Shown piece after piece: positions 60,692-64,000 of a DNA stretch of 64,000 nt. The first letter of the stretch is position 1. The number at the start of each line of letters is the position of its first letter. Below the pieces are notes generated by a model, which did no database searches, was not told where the DNA came from, and saw nothing but the letters and a program-made list of their open reading frames with translations. The DNA comes from Hyphomonadaceae bacterium (GTDB taxonomy: Bacteria > Pseudomonadota > Alphaproteobacteria > Caulobacterales > Maricaulaceae), in assembly GCA_013001295.1 (NCBI GenBank), contig JABDMW010000028.1:181382-245381 (forward strand), written 5' to 3'. Both the position numbers and the translations under genes were made by a program.

Positions 60692-63655
60692 CTATTTCGC
60701 AAATGCTTCATCGAGCAAGGCTTGCTGCTCGGCTTTATGTTTACTGGCAATTCCGGTCGCGGTCGAGGCGCTTGCCTTCCGGCCGACATAACGTGCCCGC
60801 GCATGTTTGGCATTGATATGGCCAAGTGTTTCTTCGAGGAACTCTGAGATATAAGCCCATGACCCCATATTGCGCGGCTCTTCCTGACACCAGATCATTT
60901 CAGCGTCTTTAAACCGGGACAGCTCTTCGATCAGCGCGTCACCGGGATATGGGAAAAGTTGTTCGACGCGCAGGAGATAAACGTCATCTCTTTTCAATTT
61001 TTCGCGTTCTTCAAATAGATCATAATAGACTTTACCGCTGCACAAAACGACTCGTTTAATCTTATCATCAGCGACCAATCGCACTTCACCATCTTGCGGG
61101 TTGTACTCTGCGTCATCCCATAAAAGTCTGTGAAAACATGACTCTGGGCCCATTTCCTTAAGTGTAGAAACGCACCGTTTATGACGCAACAAAGATTTAG
61201 GTGTCATAATAATCAACGGTTTACGGAAACGTCGATGAACTTGACGGCGCAGCGCATGGAAGTAGTTTGCCGGCGTAGTCAAGTTAGCGACCTGCATATT
61301 ATCTTCAGCACACATTTGCAGATAACGTTCCAAACGGGCTGATGAGTGTTCGGGGCCCTGGCCTTCATATCCATGCGGCAGCAACATGACCAGTCCAGAC
61401 ATGCGCAACCATTTTTGCTCGGCAGAGGAAATAAACTGATCGACCATAACCTGGGCGCCATTGGCAAAATCACCGAATTGAGCTTCCCATAATGTGAGCG
61501 CTTTTGGCTCGGTTAGAGAGAAACCATATTCAAATCCAAGAACAGCATTTTCAGACAAAAGTGAGTCCAGAACCTGGTAGTATTCCTGCCCCTCTTGAAT
61601 GTTGTTCAAAGGTGTATAGCGCTCTTCAGTCTCTTGGTTGACAATGTGGCTGTGACGTTGAGAGAAAGTTCCCCGGCCGCAATCCTGACCTGATAAACGT
61701 ACCGCATGACCCTCCACCAGCAGGGATCCAAACGCGAGATGTTCCGCCAATCCCCAATCGATATTTTTGCCCGCTTCGACTTTTTCCCGCCGCTGACCAA
61801 TCAAACGTTTTAAAGTGCGGTGACAAACCTCTGGATCCGGAATTGTTGTGATCCGGTCGCCGATCATTTTAAGTGTATCGATATCAACCGACTTATTTCC
61901 GCGTCGTTTGGCATCGCTATTTGGTAGTTGAATGCCGGACCAGACACCTTCCAGCCAATCCGGCGGCTTTTTCTGGAAAGATTTGCCGGTCTCGAATTCT
62001 TGCTCGAGAAACGTCGCGAAACTTTCCTTCATTTCCACGAATTCGGCTTCCGATATCGTTCCATTGTCGATCAAGCGCTGTCCATAGATTTCACGAGTCG
62101 ACTTCTTGTCTTTGATGACTTTGTACATGATCGGCTGAGTAAAGCTTGGATCATCACCCTCATTGTGGCCATAGCGGCGGTAGCAGATCAGATCAATAAC
62201 GACATCTTTACCAAATGTTTGACGATATTCTGTGGCCACGCGCGCGGCAAACACAACCGCTTCGGGATCGTCACCATTAACATGGAAAATTGGCGTTTCC
62301 ACCATCATGGCAACATCTGTCGGGTACGGTGTCGAACGTGAGAAATGCGGCGACGTGGTAAACCCGATTTGATTGTTGACGATGACATGTATCGTCCCGC
62401 CGGTTTGATAACCTTTGAGGCCAGACATGCCGAAACATTCCGTGACAACACCCTGCCCGGCAAATGCCGCATCCCCGTGCAATAGAACGGCGCAAACCGC
62501 CTCCCCTTCCACGCTTTCATGCGTGCCTTGCATCATTTGTTGTTTCGCGCGTGCCTTGCCAATGACAACAGGGTCCACTGCTTCCAAATGCGATGGATTT
62601 GGCGCCAATGATAAATGCACTTCATTACCGTCGAATGCGCGGTCAGATGAAGCGCCGAGATGGTATTTTACATCGCCGGAACCGAAATCCTGAGCGCCAG
62701 AACTTACACCACCTAAAAATTCATAAAATATCGCCTGATATGGTTTTTCCAACACAGCGGCCAAGATATTAAGGCGTCCGCGGTGTGGCATGCCAAAATT
62801 GATATCTTTCAAACCCATAGCGCCACCGCGCTTAATGATTTGCTCCAGAGCCGGCACGAGGCTTTCACCGCCGTCCAGCCCAAACCTTTTGGTGCCCGGG
62901 TAGCGTTTATGCAGCAAGTCTTCAAAGGCTTGTGCCTCGATCAGTTTTTGCAAAATCGACTTACGCCCAAGCTCGGTAAAATGAATTTCTTTGTCCGGTC
63001 CTTCGATACGTTCCTGGAGCCAGTTTTTCTCAACCGGGTCAGAAACATGCATGAATTGCACGCCAAATGTCGAACAATAGGTACGGCGCAATATCTCCAG
63101 AATTTCATTGAGTGTGGCGGTTTCGAGCCCCAGCACACCATCAATGTAGATCGGATGATCATAATCGTCTTTGGTGAAGCCGTAGGTTTCGGGGTTGAGT
63201 TCGGGATGCGGTTCGCGTTTTACCAATCCAAGCGGATCCAAATCCGCAATCAAATGCCCACGGATGCGATAAGAGCGGATCAATTTCAGGGCGCGCAAGC
63301 TGTCTTTGGTTTGTTTAAGAACATCACCGGCGCTGGCAGTTGGCGCCTTATCCTTAATTTTATCAGCGATTTGGGCTTCAGCGGGGCCCCAATCTCCTGT
63401 CAGAGCTGCGGTCCATTCCCCGTTACTGTCTTGAGGCCAATCCGCGCGCTTCCAACTCGGACCATCAGCGACTTTTTGCACATTGTCTTTGGTTTCACCC
63501 AAATTATCGAAATAGGCCCGCCAACTGGGATCAACTGTTGCGGGGTTGGTCGCGTACCGCGCCTGCATTTGTTCCAAATAGTCGGCATTGGCACCGTCCA
63601 GATACTGACTATCCAGAAAGTCCTGATTTTGCTGTGAGCGCAGTTTATCAACCAT
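60692..63655 (-). CDS. sucA: 2-oxoglutarate dehydrogenase E1 component
   Basis: 987 aa thiamine-diphosphate enzyme that decarboxylates 2-oxoglutarate and succinylates the E2 lipoyl group. Features: N-terminal DSQYLDGANADYLEQM, which tethers to E2; INFGMPHRGRLNILA; LGASSDRAF; the ThDP segment LHGDAAFAGQGVV with VNNQIGFTTSP; and the C-terminal MTPKSLLRHK and QEEPRNMGSWAYI. The length is at the long end of the family. It lies 24 nt after sucD and 9 nt before sucB. Confidence 0.97.
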   Translation of the reverse strand: MVDKLRSQQNQDFLDSQYLDGANADYLEQMQARYATNPATVDPSWRAYFDNLGETKDNVQKVADGPSWKRADWPQDSNGEWTAALTGDWGPAEAQIADKIKDKAPTASAGDVLKQTKDSLRALKLIRSYRIRGHLIADLDPLGLVKREPHPELNPETYGFTKDDYDHPIYIDGVLGLETATLNEILEILRRTYCSTFGVQFMHVSDPVEKNWLQERIEGPDKEIHFTELGRKSILQKLIEAQAFEDLLHKRYPGTKRFGLDGGESLVPALEQIIKRGGAMGLKDINFGMPHRGRLNILAAVLEKPYQAIFYEFLGGVSSGAQDFGSGDVKYHLGASSDRAFDGNEVHLSLAPNPSHLEAVDPVVIGKARAKQQMMQGTHESVEGEAVCAVLLHGDAAFAGQGVVTECFGMSGLKGYQTGGTIHVIVNNQIGFTTSPHFSRSTPYPTDVAMMVETPIFHVNGDDPEAVVFAARVATEYRQTFGKDVVIDLICYRRYGHNEGDDPSFTQPIMYKVIKDKKSTREIYGQRLIDNGTISEAEFVEMKESFATFLEQEFETGKSFQKKPPDWLEGVWSGIQLPNSDAKRRGNKSVDIDTLKMIGDRITTIPDPEVCHRTLKRLIGQRREKVEAGKNIDWGLAEHLAFGSLLVEGHAVRLSGQDCGRGTFSQRHSHIVNQETEERYTPLNNIQEGQEYYQVLDSLLSENAVLGFEYGFSLTEPKALTLWEAQFGDFANGAQVMVDQFISSAEQKWLRMSGLVMLLPHGYEGQGPEHSSARLERYLQMCAEDNMQVANLTTPANYFHALRRQVHRRFRKPLIIMTPKSLLRHKRCVSTLKEMGPESCFHRLLWDDAEYNPQDGEVRLVADDKIKRVVLCSGKVYYDLFEEREKLKRDDVYLLRVEQLFPYPGDALIEELSRFKDAEMIWCQEEPRNMGSWAYISEFLEETLGHINAKHARARYVGRKASASTATGIASKHKAEQQALLDEAFAK

Positions 63656-63679
63656 AGCTGGTTCCTTTAGGTTTTACGC

Positions 63680-64000
63680 CTATAGTATACTCATTAACGT
63701 TTCACCAAGTTTTGCCGGCGATGGAGATACGGTCACACCAGCAGCCTCCAAGGCCGCAATTTTGTCTTCGGCCCCGCCTTTGCCACCAGAAACGATCGCA
63801 CCGGCATGCCCCATGGTTCGGCCTGGAGGTGCGGTCCGTCCGGCAATAAAGCCGACGACTGGTTTGGAACGACCCTTTTTGGCTTGATGGGTCAAATACT
63901 CCGCAGCTTCTTCTTCTGCGGACCCACCGATCTCACCGATCATGATGATGGACTTGGTGTCGTCATCGCCGAGGAACATATCGAGGCAATCAATGAAGTT
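63680..64000 (-). CDS. sucD: succinate-CoA ligase alpha subunit, C-terminal part
   Basis: 106 codons plus the stop are visible; the gene continues past the window edge (reading [17 protein letters not shown] at the boundary). [15 protein letters not shown] and [12 protein letters not shown] are conserved; GHAGA holds the active-site His that becomes phosphorylated. The sucD-sucA-sucB order on one strand is the usual alphaproteobacterial TCA block. Confidence 0.96.
   Translation of the reverse strand, partial: NFIDCLDMFLGDDDTKSIIMIGEIGGSAEEEAAEYLTHQAKKGRSKPVVGFIAGRTAPPGRTMGHAGAIVSGGKGGAEDKIAALEAAGVTVSPSPAKLGETLMSIL

Noticed and set aside
62783..63637. 284-codon open frame opposite sucA
   Set aside because: Antisense shadow of a conserved gene; no ribosome site or domain.

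Overview
The window looks like chromosomal DNA of an alphaproteobacterium, probably from the prosthecate Caulobacterales/Maricaulales side of the class (inference). Three things support this. The block rplU-rpmA-GNAT-obgE-proB-proA-nadD-rsfS-rlmH-envC-ctpA-yibQ-rppH is a typical alphaproteobacterial order. The F1 ATPase operon atpHAGDC stands apart from the Fo genes, and AtpD has a Lys/Ala-rich N-terminal extension. Several promoters carry TTAA-N7-TTAA boxes like those bound by CtrA. No rRNA, tRNA, CRISPR array, transposase or phage gene was seen.

Layout. 245-4870 (+): a probable operon gap-pgk-fba (class I aldolase), a 2-oxoglutarate/Fe(II) oxygenase and an FKBP lipoprotein, closed by a strong terminator. 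4912-9215 (-): a TadG-like von Willebrand A protein and an M16 zinc peptidase lipoprotein. 9379-10005 (+): a HAD-IB phosphatase. 10209-18725 (+): a giant secreted repeat protein of 2838 residues. 18997-32591 (+): L21/L27, a GTPase, proline and NAD biosynthesis, ribosome factors, cell-wall and C-terminal processing proteases, RNA pyrophosphohydrolase and an MFS exporter. 32622-34348 (-): ArsR/SRPBCC pair and a metallophosphoesterase. 34560-35465 (+): a homocysteine S-methyltransferase. 35527-40519 (-): atpHAGDC. 40745-48573 (-): a small membrane protein, CorA/ZntB-like and MscS-like channels, PriA, a TPR lipoprotein and a long coiled-coil protein. 48759-51119 (+): XerC, a membrane protein with its winged-helix regulator, and a small secreted protein. 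51485-64000: the 2-oxoglutarate dehydrogenase genes (sucD-sucA-sucB and lpd, all -), with about 6.3 kb of accessory genes between sucB and lpd.

The outstanding object is the giant protein. It has a signal peptide, 53 acidic 23-residue repeats, a hinge with a calcium-loop-like motif, then about 50 basic repeats that are the same 23-residue unit with its charges reversed. It ends in a peptidoglycan-binding domain and a Gly-rich tail. The mature chain has only three cysteines: one at the start of each block and one at the end. A consensus CtrA-type box lies upstream. This reads as an envelope-anchored, self-complementary polyelectrolyte of undescribed function.

Other points of note are GAPDH cofactor residues suggesting NADP use, a PriA that lost exactly one of its two zinc sites, an OdhB/SucB with two lipoyl domains, three tandem paralogous four-helix membrane proteins, a TetR operator placed between -35 and -10, and compound palindromic intergenic repeats beside lpd.
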